From: Aurantiacibacter spongiae
GTDB lineage: Bacteria > Pseudomonadota > Alphaproteobacteria > Sphingomonadales > Sphingomonadaceae
Reading direction: 5' to 3'
Assembly: GCF_003815535.1 (NCBI RefSeq)
Contig: NZ_RPFZ01000001.1
Coordinates: 744,001 to 808,000 of the forward strand
DNA length: 64,000 bases
Shown piece after piece: positions 17,415-26,690 of the stretch (positions are counted from its first letter, which is position 1; each line of letters starts with the position of its first letter). The position numbers and the translations under genes were made by a program. The notes under the pieces were generated by a model. It saw only the letters and a program-made list of their open reading frames with translations. It did not search any database and was not told the origin of the DNA.

Positions 17415-18551
17415 TCAAGTCGTCGGCGAGGTATCCTGCGTCGGCGGTTCACCCGCCCCCGGCGCGTCGAGCACGCTGCTTTCCGGCTCCTGTATGCCGG
17501 AGCTCTCGGCGTCGATCTCCTCGCCCGCCGGTTCCGCCGTGGCGGGCGCGTTGGCGGCAGCCTCGGCGGCGCGCGCCTCGGCCACGGTCATGCCGCCCGG
17601 CTGCGTGCGGACCCAGGCGTTGTATTCGTCGAGCGGACGCGCCTCGATGACGATCGGCATGTAGGCGTGACGCGCGCCGCACAGTTCCATGCACTGGCCG
17701 TAATAGATGCCCGGCTCGTTGATCGTCAGCAGGCGTTCGTTGATGCGGCCGGGCACGGCGTCGAGCTTGAACCACAGCGAGGGCACGCCGAACGAGTGGA
17801 TGACGTCGGCCCCGAAGGTCTGGATGCGAAGGGGCACGCCGACCGGCACGACCATGCGGTTGTCGGCGGCCAGCTGCGGCGGCTCGCCATCGGCCAGCGC
17901 CTGGCTTTCGTCCTTCATGTTCGAGATGACCTCGAACCCGCCATTGTCGACATATTCGAAGCCCCAGTACCACTGGTAGCCGTTCGCCTTGATGGTGATC
18001 GCGTCGTCCGGCGGGCTCTTGTACTGGCGCGCCAGCAGCGTGATCGAGGGAACCGCGATGACCACCAGGATCAGCACCGGGATCACCGTCCACAGCACCT
18101 CGATCAGCGTGTTGTGGGCGGTGCGCGAGGGGACGGTGTTGGCGCGGCGGTTGTAGCGGAACATCACCCACATCAGCAGGAACAGCACCAGCACGCTGAT
18201 ACCCACGATGATCGGCAGAAGCAGGGCGTTGTGCATGCGCAGCGCGAACAGGCCATCGTCGGTATGTTGCGACTGGAAGCCGAAGGCGCCCGATTCAGGC
18301 TGCCCCTTCACCATGTCGGGACCGTAATAGTCGAAGGAGGGGGACTTCTCCTTGACCGTCGCATCGGCCGATACCGACCCTTCGACCTGGGCTTCCTGCG
18401 GCAGGCTTTCGTCGGCCACGTTCGCCGCCGATTCGTCCTGTACCGCGGTCGCCTGCGCGAAACCGGCCTGCGGCACGGCCAGCAGGCACAGCGCCGCGAG
18501 CAGCAACGTCAGGAACGAGAGTGGGGTGCGGGCGTTAGCGCCGAGTTTCAT
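17415..18551 (-). CDS. ctaC: Cytochrome c oxidase subunit II
   Basis: A 378-residue subunit II with an N-terminal signal sequence (about 1-30), two membrane helices and a periplasmic cupredoxin domain. The binuclear CuA ligands are present: His in DVIHSFGVP and the Cys, Glu, His and Met of [12 protein letters not shown]. It accepts electrons from cytochrome c. It is longer than usual because of an acidic linker after the signal peptide and a low-complexity Ala/Glu/Pro tail of about 60 residues. It is first in the operon, with a candidate promoter about 80 bases upstream. Confidence 0.97.
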   Translation of the reverse strand: MKLGANARTPLSFLTLLLAALCLLAVPQAGFAQATAVQDESAANVADESLPQEAQVEGSVSADATVKEKSPSFDYYGPDMVKGQPESGAFGFQSQHTDDGLFALRMHNALLLPIIVGISVLVLFLLMWVMFRYNRRANTVPSRTAHNTLIEVLWTVIPVLILVVIAVPSITLLARQYKSPPDDAITIKANGYQWYWGFEYVDNGGFEVISNMKDESQALADGEPPQLAADNRMVVPVGVPLRIQTFGADVIHSFGVPSLWFKLDAVPGRINERLLTINEPGIYYGQCMELCGARHAYMPIVIEARPLDEYNAWVRTQPGGMTVAEARAAEAAANAPATAEPAGEEIDAESSGIQEPESSVLDAPGAGEPPTQDTSPTT

Positions 18552-18628
18552 GGTGAGCGATGCTTTCCGTGTCTGTCCGGGGCACGAAGGGCCCAAAGCG
18601 ACCCCCTTATCCAAGGGCGTTGGGCGCG

Positions 18629-18657
18629 CCTATACGCCGACTTGCCCCATCTCTCAA
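18629..18657 (-). promoter_or_regulatory. Candidate promoter of the cox operon
   Basis: On the minus strand TTGAGA (18657-18652) is followed after 17 bases by TATAGG (18634-18629), giving a leader of roughly 70 bases before ctaC. Both elements are one or two bases from consensus. No Fnr-type box is visible between ctaC and pyrE. Confidence 0.45.
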
Positions 18658-18750
18658 GCGCCCCTAGGGACTTTTTTCCGCCGCGGGTGGCGCTCTGCTA
18701 TCGGGCCGGGCGCGCGGCAACCGGCGAATCGAACGGATCACGAGGCGTTG

Positions 18751-19332
18751 ATGACAAGCGACGAGGTACTGGACGAATTCCGCGCCAGCGGAGCGTTGCT
18801 GGAGGGGCATTTCCGCCTCTCCTCGGGCCGGCACAGCGCACATTACCTGCAATGCGCGCGGGTGCTGATGAACCCGGCACGCGCATCGCGGCTTGCGACG
18901 GCGCTCGCGGCCCGGATCCCGGACGATATTCGCGGGGCGCTCGACGCGGTCGTCAGCCCGGCGATGGGTGGGCTCGTGATCGGGCACGAGATGGGCCGCG
19001 CCCTGGGGCTGGACGCGATGTTTCTCGAACGGCCCGAGGGCGAGTTCCATCTTCGCCGGGGGTTTTCGCTCGCACCGGGCGCGAAAGTGCTGATGGTGGA
19101 GGACGTGGTGACGACGGGCCTGTCCAGCCGCGAGGCCATCGCCGCCGTGGCCCGCGAGGGTGGCGAGGTGCTGGCCGAGGTGGCCTTGGTCGACCGCAGC
19201 GGCGGCAGCGCCGATCTCGGCGTGCCGTTCTATCCGCTCGTGAGCCTCGACTTTCCCACCTATGCCGAAGGCGAAGTTCCCTCCGAGCTGGAGATGATTC
19301 CCGTGACCAAACCGGGAAGCCGCGCGGTCTGA
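18751..19332 (+). CDS. pyrE: Orotate phosphoribosyltransferase
   Basis: A 193-residue type I phosphoribosyltransferase that joins orotate and PRPP in pyrimidine synthesis. The PRPP loop is [18 protein letters not shown], and [17 protein letters not shown] matches the N-terminal substrate region. The ATG at 18751 follows a short purine-rich ribosome site. It is divergent from the cox operon and precedes pdxJ by 116 bases. Confidence 0.97.
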   Translation: MTSDEVLDEFRASGALLEGHFRLSSGRHSAHYLQCARVLMNPARASRLATALAARIPDDIRGALDAVVSPAMGGLVIGHEMGRALGLDAMFLERPEGEFHLRRGFSLAPGAKVLMVEDVVTTGLSSREAIAAVAREGGEVLAEVALVDRSGGSADLGVPFYPLVSLDFPTYAEGEVPSELEMIPVTKPGSRAV

Positions 19333-19448
19333 CATTGCCTGCAACGGGCGGCTGGGCGTCCCGGCGAACGGTCGTTTCGCCAGTTCCCGCAAGAACGCCG
19401 CGGCTTGCGTCTGGAATTGCCGCAAGGCTTGCCCTAGGGGCGTGCGCG

Positions 19449-20177
19449 ATGATTTCCAAGCTTCGCCTCGGCGTCAATATCGACCACGTCGCCACCATTC
19501 GCAACGCGCGCGGTGGCGATCACCCCGATCCCGTGCGCGCGGCCGAGATCGTCGCGGCCTGCGGCGGGGACGGCATCACCGCGCATCTGCGCGAGGACCG
19601 GCGGCACATCCGCGACGACGACCTCGAACGCATCCAGTCTGCTACCGACCTGCCGCTCAACCTTGAGATGGCCGCGACGGAGGAGATGCTGGCCATCGCC
19701 CTCGCGCACAAGCCGCACGCCGTCTGCATCGTTCCCGAAAAGCGCGAGGAGCGCACCACCGAGGGCGGGCTGGATGCCGCGGGGCTGCACAACCAGCTTG
19801 CCCCCATCGTCACGCGGCTCGGCGATGCGGGCATCAGGGTCAGCCTGTTCATCGCCCCCGAGGAGCGGCAGATCGACGCCGCCATCCGGCTCGGCGCGCC
19901 GGTGGTCGAACTCCATACGGGCGAATACGCGCATGCGGCGGGCGAACAGATCGGCGTCGAACTGAGGCGCCTTGCCGACATGGCCGCGCTCGCCGCGAAG
20001 AACGGGATCGAGCCGCATGCCGGCCACGGCCTCACCTACGAGAACGTGCAGCCCGTCGCCGCCATTCCACAGCTCGCCGAACTCAATATCGGGCACTATC
20101 TGATAGGCGAGGCGGTGTTCGTTGGGCTGGAGGCGGCGGTGCTGCGGATGCGCGACCTGATGGACGAGGCGCGCTGA
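19449..20177 (+). CDS. pdxJ: Pyridoxine 5'-phosphate synthase
   Basis: A 242-residue PdxJ that condenses 1-deoxyxylulose 5-phosphate with aminoacetone 3-phosphate to form pyridoxine phosphate. The start [19 protein letters not shown], the [17 protein letters not shown] loop and [10 protein letters not shown] are all present. The much longer upstream open frame is antisense to the cox genes and not part of the protein. acpS begins 16 bases later, the common pdxJ-acpS order. Confidence 0.98.
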   Translation: MISKLRLGVNIDHVATIRNARGGDHPDPVRAAEIVAACGGDGITAHLREDRRHIRDDDLERIQSATDLPLNLEMAATEEMLAIALAHKPHAVCIVPEKREERTTEGGLDAAGLHNQLAPIVTRLGDAGIRVSLFIAPEERQIDAAIRLGAPVVELHTGEYAHAAGEQIGVELRRLADMAALAAKNGIEPHAGHGLTYENVQPVAAIPQLAELNIGHYLIGEAVFVGLEAAVLRMRDLMDEAR

Positions 20178-20193
20178 TGGGCGAACCGGTCGC

Positions 20194-20595
20194 ATGATCA
20201 TCGGTCTCGGCTCCGACCTGTGCAACATCGAGCGCATCGCCGCCTCGCTCGAGCGTTTCGGCACGCGCTTCACGAACCGCGTCTTCACCGACGTCGAGAA
20301 CGCCAAGGTCGCCCGGCGGCCGCACACGCGGGCGGGCACCTACGCGAAGCGTTTCGCGGCGAAGGAGGCGTTCAGCAAGGCGGTCGGCACCGGGTTCAAG
20401 GCGGGCGTGTTCATGAAGGACATCGGCGTCGTGAACGCCCCGACGGGCGCGCCCACCCTGGCTCTGACCGGCGGCGCGAAGGCGCGGCTGGAGGAACTCA
20501 CTCCGCCCGGCCACGTAGTCACCGTTCACCTCACCCTCACCGACGATCATCCATGGGCGCAGGCCTTCGTGATCCTCGAAGCGCACCCCGCGTAG
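20194..20595 (+). CDS. acpS: Holo-[acyl-carrier-protein] synthase
   Basis: A 133-residue phosphopantetheinyl transferase that activates acyl carrier protein. [12 protein letters not shown] at the N terminus holds the metal-binding Asp, and [12 protein letters not shown] holds the catalytic Glu and Lys. Length is typical. It lies between pdxJ and lepB with short gaps, consistent with one transcript. Confidence 0.97.
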   Translation: MIIGLGSDLCNIERIAASLERFGTRFTNRVFTDVENAKVARRPHTRAGTYAKRFAAKEAFSKAVGTGFKAGVFMKDIGVVNAPTGAPTLALTGGAKARLEELTPPGHVVTVHLTLTDDHPWAQAFVILEAHPA

Positions 20596-20613
20596 CAAAG
20601 ACCCGTTCCCCGC

Positions 20614-21489
20614 ATGGCCGACGAAACCAAGGAAAAAGCGCCCGTCAACTGGTGGGCGGAACTGCGCGGCCTGGCCTGGATGCTGCTGGCCGTGCTGGCC
20701 TTCCACACCTTCATCGCCAAGCCGTTCTACATTCCCAGCGCCAGCATGGTGCCCAACCTGCTGGTGGGGGACCGGCTGGTGGTGAGCAAATATCCCTACG
20801 GCTGGAGCTGGGTCTCGGCGAGCTTCCACATCCTGCCGCGCGCCGGCTGGCGCATCGCGCCCGGCACGCCCGAATACGGCGATATCGTCGTTCCCGTGCC
20901 GCCGGACCGGGCGGAGGATTACATCAAGCGGGTCGTCGGTCTGCCGGGCGACACGATCGCGGTGGTGAACGGGCAGATCGTGCTGAACGGCAAGCCCGTT
21001 CCGCAGGAGGTCGAGCCGCCGGTGCGCCTGCCGGTCGACAACGATAACAGCTGTGTCGGTCAATTCGGCGAGATGCACCCGTGCCTCGACATCTTCGAGC
21101 CGTACCGCACGCGGCTGGAGGACGGAACCGAGGTCTACGAACCGCCGACCTATCGCGAGACGCTGCCCAACGGGGCAAGCTACCTCATCATCGACCACGA
21201 AACGCAGGGGCTGGACAATTACGGGCCGGTCACCATCCCCGACGGCCATGTGTTCCTCATGGGCGACAACCGCGATCATTCGGCGGACAGCCGCGCGCCT
21301 TCGCGGCTCGACGGCGGCAACGGGCTGGGCGGCCCCGTTCCCATCGCGGATATCGGCGGACGGGCCGAGTTCATCACCTTCTCGCTCGACGGGCAGGCGA
21401 GCTGGAACCCACTGACCTGGATCAAAAGCTTGCGCCCGGGCCGCGCGTGGGACAGCCTGCGCCCGGAAATCAGGGGAGAGCCGGAATGA
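20614..21489 (+). CDS. lepB: Signal peptidase I
   Basis: A 291-residue inner-membrane protease that removes signal peptides. One N-terminal membrane helix (about 15-33) is followed by FYIPSASMVPNLLVGD with the catalytic Ser, DYIKRVVGLPGD with the catalytic Lys, and MGDNRDHSADSR. The stop overlaps the start of the following permease gene (ATGA). The neighbours rnc and era, often placed after lepB, are not here. Confidence 0.97.
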   Translation: MADETKEKAPVNWWAELRGLAWMLLAVLAFHTFIAKPFYIPSASMVPNLLVGDRLVVSKYPYGWSWVSASFHILPRAGWRIAPGTPEYGDIVVPVPPDRAEDYIKRVVGLPGDTIAVVNGQIVLNGKPVPQEVEPPVRLPVDNDNSCVGQFGEMHPCLDIFEPYRTRLEDGTEVYEPPTYRETLPNGASYLIIDHETQGLDNYGPVTIPDGHVFLMGDNRDHSADSRAPSRLDGGNGLGGPVPIADIGGRAEFITFSLDGQASWNPLTWIKSLRPGRAWDSLRPEIRGEPE

Positions 21490-22637
21490 GCGAGCTGCGC
21501 GACGCGCCGGAGGGCGACGAGATGGGTGCGAGCCCGACGCGCATATCGAGTCCGGAATTGCGCTTCGAGGCGTGGCGCGCGTTCGTCTGGGCGGCGGTCA
21601 TCGGGCTGCTGGCCCTGGCGGTCTACATCTCGCAGAGCCTGCTGGTGATCTTCGGCGCGATGGTCTTCGCCGCGCTGGTCGACGGCGGCGCGCGCCTGCT
21701 GCGCCGCGTCCTGCCTATCGGCCGGGGACCGCGCATCGCGCTGGTGCTGCTGTTCGCGATCGCCTTTCTCGTCTGGCTCGGCTATTACGCCGGCTCCTCG
21801 GTATCGCAGGAAGCCGCGCAATTTCCCACGATCATCGCCGGTCAGGCGGGCTCGTTCTTCGCCTGGCTGCGCGAACAGGGCTTTTCCATCAGCCTCGACA
21901 GCGTGGAGGGGATGATCGGCCAGGCAATCAGCGGGTTCGGCACCGTCACGCGCGCGCTCGGCGGCATTCTCGGGGGACTGACCACGGTTCTGCTGATCGT
22001 GATCGTGGGTATCTACGTCGCGCTCGAACCGCGCCTCTACGAACGCGGCGTCGCCTGGATGCTGCCGCGCGCGCGCCGGGCGGATTTCCACGATACCGTG
22101 AGCAAGATGGCCTATTCGATGCGCCGCCTGCTGTTCGGCCGGCTGGTCGGCATGGTGTTCGAGGGCGTATTCACCTACGTCGCGCTGATGGCCTACGGCC
22201 TCGTCACCGGCGACCAGATCCCGATGGCGGCCCTCCTCGCCACGCTGACCGGCCTGCTCGCCTTCATCCCCAATATCGGTGCGATCGTGTCGGGCGCGCT
22301 GATGGTGCTGGTCGGATTTTCGGGCGGCACGCAGATGGGCATCTACACGATCGTCGTCTATCTCTTCATTCAGAATTTCGACGGGTACGTCGTGGTCCCG
22401 ATGATCGCGCGAAAGACGGTCGACCTCGCTCCGGCGCTGGTCCTGGCAATGCAGCTGGTGATGGGCATCCTGTTCGGCATCCTCGGCCTGCTGCTCGCCG
22501 ATCCGCTGCTGGCGATGATCAAGGTCGCCCTCGAACAGCGATCGAAGGACAAAGAGCGGGAGGACGATCCGCGATCGCCCGCCTCCGATCATCTAGTGGA
22601 AGGCCCTCGCCTGAAGCAGGAGAAGGCGTCTGCGTAA
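21486..22637 (+). CDS. AI-2E family transporter
   Basis: A 383-residue membrane protein of the PF01594 family, with about eight helices, the central periplasmic-like segment and the conserved C-terminal part FIPNIGAIVSG and QNFDGYVVVPMIARKTVDLAPALVL. Members include TqsA and sodium/proton exchangers, so the substrate is not fixed by homology. The ATG overlaps the lepB stop, implying coupling. Confidence 0.9.
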   Translation: MSELRDAPEGDEMGASPTRISSPELRFEAWRAFVWAAVIGLLALAVYISQSLLVIFGAMVFAALVDGGARLLRRVLPIGRGPRIALVLLFAIAFLVWLGYYAGSSVSQEAAQFPTIIAGQAGSFFAWLREQGFSISLDSVEGMIGQAISGFGTVTRALGGILGGLTTVLLIVIVGIYVALEPRLYERGVAWMLPRARRADFHDTVSKMAYSMRRLLFGRLVGMVFEGVFTYVALMAYGLVTGDQIPMAALLATLTGLLAFIPNIGAIVSGALMVLVGFSGGTQMGIYTIVVYLFIQNFDGYVVVPMIARKTVDLAPALVLAMQLVMGILFGILGLLLADPLLAMIKVALEQRSKDKEREDDPRSPASDHLVEGPRLKQEKASA

Positions 22638-23877
22638 GTTTCTCTATACGATCGTCGCCCTGATCGTGCTGGCGCTGGGCGTGCTGTTCGCGCTGCGCCT
22701 GTTCTCGGACGACCTGACGGCCATCGCGCTGGTGCCGAGCAGCGAGTTCGTCGAGCAGGATCCGCTCGCCAGCAACGCCTACCAGGATCCCGCCATGTGG
22801 TTCAGCCGCCCGGGCATGGGGGCCGCGAACGACCCGGCGCGCTGGCAACCCGCCTTCGCCGTTCCCGAAGCGCGCGGGGACGGACCGTTCGTTTCCGCAT
22901 CGCCGTCACCGGCACCGTCGGCCTCGACGTCGCCCTCCCCCGCGCCTTCACGCTCGCCCTCGTCTTCGAACCGGGCATCGTCACCGCCCGGCAGCGAGCC
23001 GCCCGCATTCGCCGTCTTCTTCGTCCATCCGACGAGCTACCTGCAACGCAGCAACTGGAACGCGCCGCTCGATGACGCGGAATCGCAATCGCGCGCCCGG
23101 CTGATGGTGCGCGGCATGGCGAGCGCCTTCAACCAGGCGAGCGAGATCTGGGCGCCGCGCTACCGCCAGGCCACCTTCGGCGCCTTCCTGACCGACGCGC
23201 CCGAGGCGCAGCAGGCGCTCGACGCTGCCTATGCCGACGTATCGCAAGCCTTCGATTTCTTCCTCGATTCGATACCCGCGGACATGCCAATCGTCCTCGC
23301 CGGACACAGCCAGGGCGGTTATCACGTAACGCGCCTGATGCGCGACAAGGTGGCAGGCACGCCGCTGGAATCGCGGGTCGCCATGGCCTATCCGATCGGC
23401 TGGCCCGTCTCGCTGGACCACGATCTGCCCGCGCTCGGCCTTCCCGCCTGCACCGAGGCGGACCAGGGCGGGTGCGTGATGAGCTGGGCGAGCTTCGCCG
23501 AGCCGGCCGAGCCGGGTCAGTTCTTCACGCGCTACGCGGCAACCCCCGGCCTCGACGGCCAGGCGCGCGGCGGCAGCCCGATCCTGTGCGTCAACCCGAT
23601 CAGCGGCACGCTCAACGGTTCCGCACCCGCCGGTGCCAACAGCGGAACGCTGGTGCCGGAGGACGACCTGTCGAGCGGAGAGCTGGTCAAGGGCGCGGTA
23701 GGCGCGCGCTGCAACGATATCGGCCTGCTGCTGATCGGCGATCCGCCCGACCTCGGCCCCTATGCGCTCCCGGGAAACAATTACCACGTCTATGACATTC
23801 CGCTGTTCTGGGCGGACCTTCAGGCCGACGTGGTGCGCCGCGTTCGCGCATGGAGCAAGAGCCGGCCCGCCCCGTGA
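22630..23877 (+). CDS. DUF3089 alpha/beta hydrolase-like protein
   Basis: About 415 residues: an N-terminal membrane helix and a periplasmic DUF3089 domain with the nucleophile elbow GHSQGG (LAGHSQGGYHVTRLM). The first standard start, GTG at 22666, would cut off half the helix. A CTG at 22630 is preceded at seven bases by AGGAG and gives a family-like N terminus (RKFLYTIVALIVLALG), so I place the start there; this is inference. A Ser/Pro-rich stretch of about 40 residues interrupts the domain near residue 90-130. The substrate is unknown, possibly an ester. Confidence 0.8.
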   Translation: MRKFLYTIVALIVLALGVLFALRLFSDDLTAIALVPSSEFVEQDPLASNAYQDPAMWFSRPGMGAANDPARWQPAFAVPEARGDGPFVSASPSPAPSASTSPSPAPSRSPSSSNRASSPPGSEPPAFAVFFVHPTSYLQRSNWNAPLDDAESQSRARLMVRGMASAFNQASEIWAPRYRQATFGAFLTDAPEAQQALDAAYADVSQAFDFFLDSIPADMPIVLAGHSQGGYHVTRLMRDKVAGTPLESRVAMAYPIGWPVSLDHDLPALGLPACTEADQGGCVMSWASFAEPAEPGQFFTRYAATPGLDGQARGGSPILCVNPISGTLNGSAPAGANSGTLVPEDDLSSGELVKGAVGARCNDIGLLLIGDPPDLGPYALPGNNYHVYDIPLFWADLQADVVRRVRAWSKSRPAP

Positions 23878-24356
23878 GCGAGGGCGGCGTCGTCACCGAG
23901 GATGCGGCGGCTTTCCGGGGCGCGCTGCCCGATGGCGGCGCGCTGCTCGGCCTTGATCTTGGCACCAGGACCATCGGCACCGCCTTCTGCGACGCGGGTT
24001 GGTCCTTCGCGACCGCGGGCAAGACCCTGCCGAGGGGCAAGTTCGCCCGCGACCGGGCGGCTATCGAAACGCTGTGCGCCCATCGGCGGGTGCGCGGCAT
24101 CGTCATCGGCCTGCCGCTCAATATGGATGGCAGCGCCGGTCCGCGGGCGCAGGCGAGCCGCGCGTTCGCCCGCAACATCGCCGTCACCGGCCTGCCGGTT
24201 CTGCTGTGGGACGAACGCTGGTCCACCACCGCGGCGGAGCGCGACATGATCGCTACCGATACCAGCCGGAGAAAACGGGCCAAGCGGATCGACAGCCACG
24301 CCGCCGCCATCATCCTGCAGGGCGCGATAGACCGACTGGCCGGCGGCCTGTTCTGA
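23850..24356 (+). CDS. ruvX: Holliday junction resolvase RuvX (YqgF)
   Basis: A 168-residue RNase H-fold nuclease of the YqgF family, which acts on recombination junctions or in 16S rRNA 5' processing. LGLDLGTRTIGTAFCD holds the first catalytic Asp, GLPLNMDGS the second strand, LWDERWSTTAAE the catalytic Glu, and IDSHAAAIIL the last acidic residue. ATG at 23850 overlaps the DUF3089 gene by 28 bases; a GTG at 23874 overlapping that stop (GTGA) is an equally reasonable start. Confidence 0.93.
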   Translation: MEQEPARPVSEGGVVTEDAAAFRGALPDGGALLGLDLGTRTIGTAFCDAGWSFATAGKTLPRGKFARDRAAIETLCAHRRVRGIVIGLPLNMDGSAGPRAQASRAFARNIAVTGLPVLLWDERWSTTAAERDMIATDTSRRKRAKRIDSHAAAIILQGAIDRLAGGLF

Positions 24357-24392
24357 CGCCGTCGAGGATCCGTGCGGCAGGCGCGGTCCCCG

Positions 24393-25172
24393 TCACGCCA
24401 AGCGCAACACGACCACCAGCCCCGCCGGCATCTCGTCGCGATAAGGCAGGGTGAGCCTGGCGGCGTCGGCCCGCGCGCGGGCGAGGATGGCGGGGGGCAC
24501 GCCCGGATCGGCCAGCACCGCATCCGCCGCCCCCAGCAGGCGCGCCTGGCGCAGCGTCAGGTCGTCGGGGTCGTCGCTGGAGAGGGTAAAGTCGTGAACG
24601 CCCTCGCCCTCCGGCTCCGCGGCGCCGCCGAGCCACTCGCCGATACGGTCGGCGCTGCCGGCCATGAGCGGATCGAGCGGGCCGCCCGCCGCCAGCGCAT
24701 CGTCCAGCGCTCGGCGGCGCGCGGACATTTGCGGAAAGCGGGATCTGATCGCACCGCGCGCGGCCTCGAGCGCTTGCGCCAGGTGTCCGACATCGGCGGG
24801 AAGCAGCGTTTCGAGCCGCAACCGCAACTGCTTGGCCAGCCCCGCCGAGGCGCCGCTCGTACCGATGGCGATCAGCACCGGGTCGCGCTCCAGCAGGCTC
24901 GGCGTGGTGAAGTCGCACAGATCGGGCCGATCGACGACGTTCACCAGCAGGCCGGCGCAGCGCAGCCGGATGGCGTCCGCCTCGCACATCGCGGCATCGT
25001 CGTGCGCGACGAAGGCCAGCCGCGCACCCTCGTCGATCCCGCTCTGCATGTCGGTCACGACGCGCCCGCCGGCCCGGGCCACCAGCCGCCGCTTCGGCTC
25101 GGCCATCGCCCCCTCGCCGAGCACCACCACCGGTTGACCGGCGATGCGATGGAAGAGGGGAAGAGAGCGCAC
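24393..25172 (-). CDS. Siroheme synthase N-terminal type (precorrin-2 dehydrogenase) with methylase remnant
   Basis: A 259-residue protein. Residues 1-185 match the CysG-B/Met8 module, which oxidises precorrin-2 and inserts iron: PVVVLGEGAMAEPKRRLVARAG is the NAD site and GTSGASAGLAKQLR the dimer/active-site segment. Residues about 192-240 (DPDDLTLRQARLLGAADAVL and the following segment) resemble the first 45 residues of the CysG-A uroporphyrinogen methylase, but the rest of that domain is missing. It lies five bases after lysA in the argH-lptM-lysA run. Confidence 0.85.
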   Translation of the reverse strand: MRSLPLFHRIAGQPVVVLGEGAMAEPKRRLVARAGGRVVTDMQSGIDEGARLAFVAHDDAAMCEADAIRLRCAGLLVNVVDRPDLCDFTTPSLLERDPVLIAIGTSGASAGLAKQLRLRLETLLPADVGHLAQALEAARGAIRSRFPQMSARRRALDDALAAGGPLDPLMAGSADRIGEWLGGAAEPEGEGVHDFTLSSDDPDDLTLRQARLLGAADAVLADPGVPPAILARARADAARLTLPYRDEMPAGLVVVLRLA

Positions 25173-25177
25173 GGGGT

Positions 25178-26440
25178 CTAGCGCAGGAAGTCCGGCACGC
25201 GTTCGGCATCGGCGATGGCATCGGGCGCGATGCGCTCGGCGACGACGGCATAGTCCGCCCCGTCCACCATCACCTCGGCCACGAAGCCGCGGCTGTTGTA
25301 GCTCGACGCCATCGTCGCGCCATAGGCGCCGGCGGTGCGGAACACGGCGAGATCATCCTGGCCGAGCGCGTCGATCTCGCGATCGGTGGCGAAGGTGTCG
25401 CCCGTCTCGCAGATGGGGCCGACGATGTTCGCCAGCATCCGCTCGCCGGTCGGGCTCACCGCGTCGAAATCGTGCCACGCGCCGTAGAGCGCCGGGCGGG
25501 CGAGATCGTTCATCGCGGCATCGACGATCACGAAGGGGTTGTGAAGACCGCGCTTGACGCGAATGACGCGGGTCAGCAGCACGCCGGCATTGCCCGCGAT
25601 AACGCGCCCCGGCTCGAACATCAGCTGCACGTCCCAGCCGCGCGTCGCGCGCGCCACCATCGCGCCGTACTGCGCCGGTTCGGGGAGCGTCTCTCCCCGG
25701 CGGTAGGGCACCCCGAGACCGCCCCCCAGGTCCATGTGCGTGATCGCGTGCCCCGCCCCGCGCAGCTTGGCGAGCATGTCGCCCAGCTTGGCGAAGGCTG
25801 CCTCGAGCGGATCGAGCTCGGACAGCTGGCTGCCGATATGCACGGCCAGCCCGCGCAGGTCGAGACCGGGCAGCCGGGAGAGTTCGGCAAACAGTTGAGG
25901 CGCGTGGCCGATGGGCACGCCGAACTTGGTATCCGCCCTGCCGGTCGAGATCTTGTCGTGTGTGCCGGCATCGACATCGGGGTTCACCCGCAGCGCACAG
26001 TGCGCCACCTGCCCGCGCGCGGCGGCGATGGCGGCCAGCTCGCGCCCTTCCTCGCCCGATTCGATGTTGAACTGGCCGATGCCGGCGTCCAGCCCCTGCT
26101 GCAATTCGGACGTCGTCTTGCCGACCCCGGAAAAGACGATATCCGGAGCCGGCATTCCCGCCTTCAGCGCCCGCGCCAGCTCTCCGCCCGAGACGACGTC
26201 GGCACCGTATCCCTCGCGCCGGAGAAGCCCCAGAACGGCCAGGTTGGGGTTGGCCTTGACGGCGAAGGCGAGCTGCGGCGGCCGGTCCAGACCCGCCAGC
26301 CCTTCGCGAAAGACGCGCGCATGGCGTTCGAACGTGGCGCGCGAATAGACGTAGAGCGGCGTCCCGACCTCTGCAGCCAGGCGGGAAAGCGGCACGTCCT
26401 CGACATGCATCTGGCCATCGCGGATATGGAAATGATCCAT
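25178..26440 (-). CDS. lysA: Diaminopimelate decarboxylase
   Basis: A 420-residue fold-type III decarboxylase that makes lysine from meso-diaminopimelate. The cofactor lysine is in FAVKANPNLAVLG, the phosphate-binding glycines in DLGGGLGVPYRRGE, and EPGRVIAGNAG and GAYGATMASSYNSR complete the active site. It follows the small lipoprotein gene by seven bases. Confidence 0.97.
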   Translation of the reverse strand: MDHFHIRDGQMHVEDVPLSRLAAEVGTPLYVYSRATFERHARVFREGLAGLDRPPQLAFAVKANPNLAVLGLLRREGYGADVVSGGELARALKAGMPAPDIVFSGVGKTTSELQQGLDAGIGQFNIESGEEGRELAAIAAARGQVAHCALRVNPDVDAGTHDKISTGRADTKFGVPIGHAPQLFAELSRLPGLDLRGLAVHIGSQLSELDPLEAAFAKLGDMLAKLRGAGHAITHMDLGGGLGVPYRRGETLPEPAQYGAMVARATRGWDVQLMFEPGRVIAGNAGVLLTRVIRVKRGLHNPFVIVDAAMNDLARPALYGAWHDFDAVSPTGERMLANIVGPICETGDTFATDREIDALGQDDLAVFRTAGAYGATMASSYNSRGFVAEVMVDGADYAVVAERIAPDAIADAERVPDFLR

Positions 26441-26447
26441 CGCGCAC

Positions 26448-26690
26448 CTATTTCGGGGGCGGCAGGTCGAACGGGTCTTCCTCGCGCTCCTCGCTTTCGC
26501 GGCGCAGTTCGACGTTGCGCTCGGGCGCGGCGAGCGGGTCGAGCTCGAGCAGGTCCTCGGCGGTCAGCGGATCGGCAGCCCCGTAGGGCGGCGGCGGCAG
26601 CGTCTCGCCCGGCGCGGGTACGAGCTCGGCCTCCTGCGCGCAGCCCGTCAGGACGAGGGCCAGCCCCAGCGCGGCAATCGCTTTCGTCAT
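26448..26690 (-). CDS. Small lipoprotein, LptM-like
   Basis: An 80-residue lipoprotein: signal [16 protein letters not shown] with the modified Cys at residue 17, then a Pro-rich, acidic tail. Its ATG overlaps the argH stop (ATGA) and lysA follows at once. A tiny lipoprotein beside lysA or dapF is the usual place of LptM/LppL, which helps mature the LPS transporter LptD. Position and size suggest the same role here; the sequence alone does not prove it. Confidence 0.75.
   Translation of the reverse strand: MTKAIAALGLALVLTGCAQEAELVPAPGETLPPPPYGAADPLTAEDLLELDPLAAPERNVELRRESEEREEDPFDLPPPK

Noticed and set aside
17052-19448. Long open frame continuous with pdxJ
   Set aside because: The part before 19449 is antisense to ctaC/ctaD and overlaps pyrE; PdxJ homology begins exactly at 19449.
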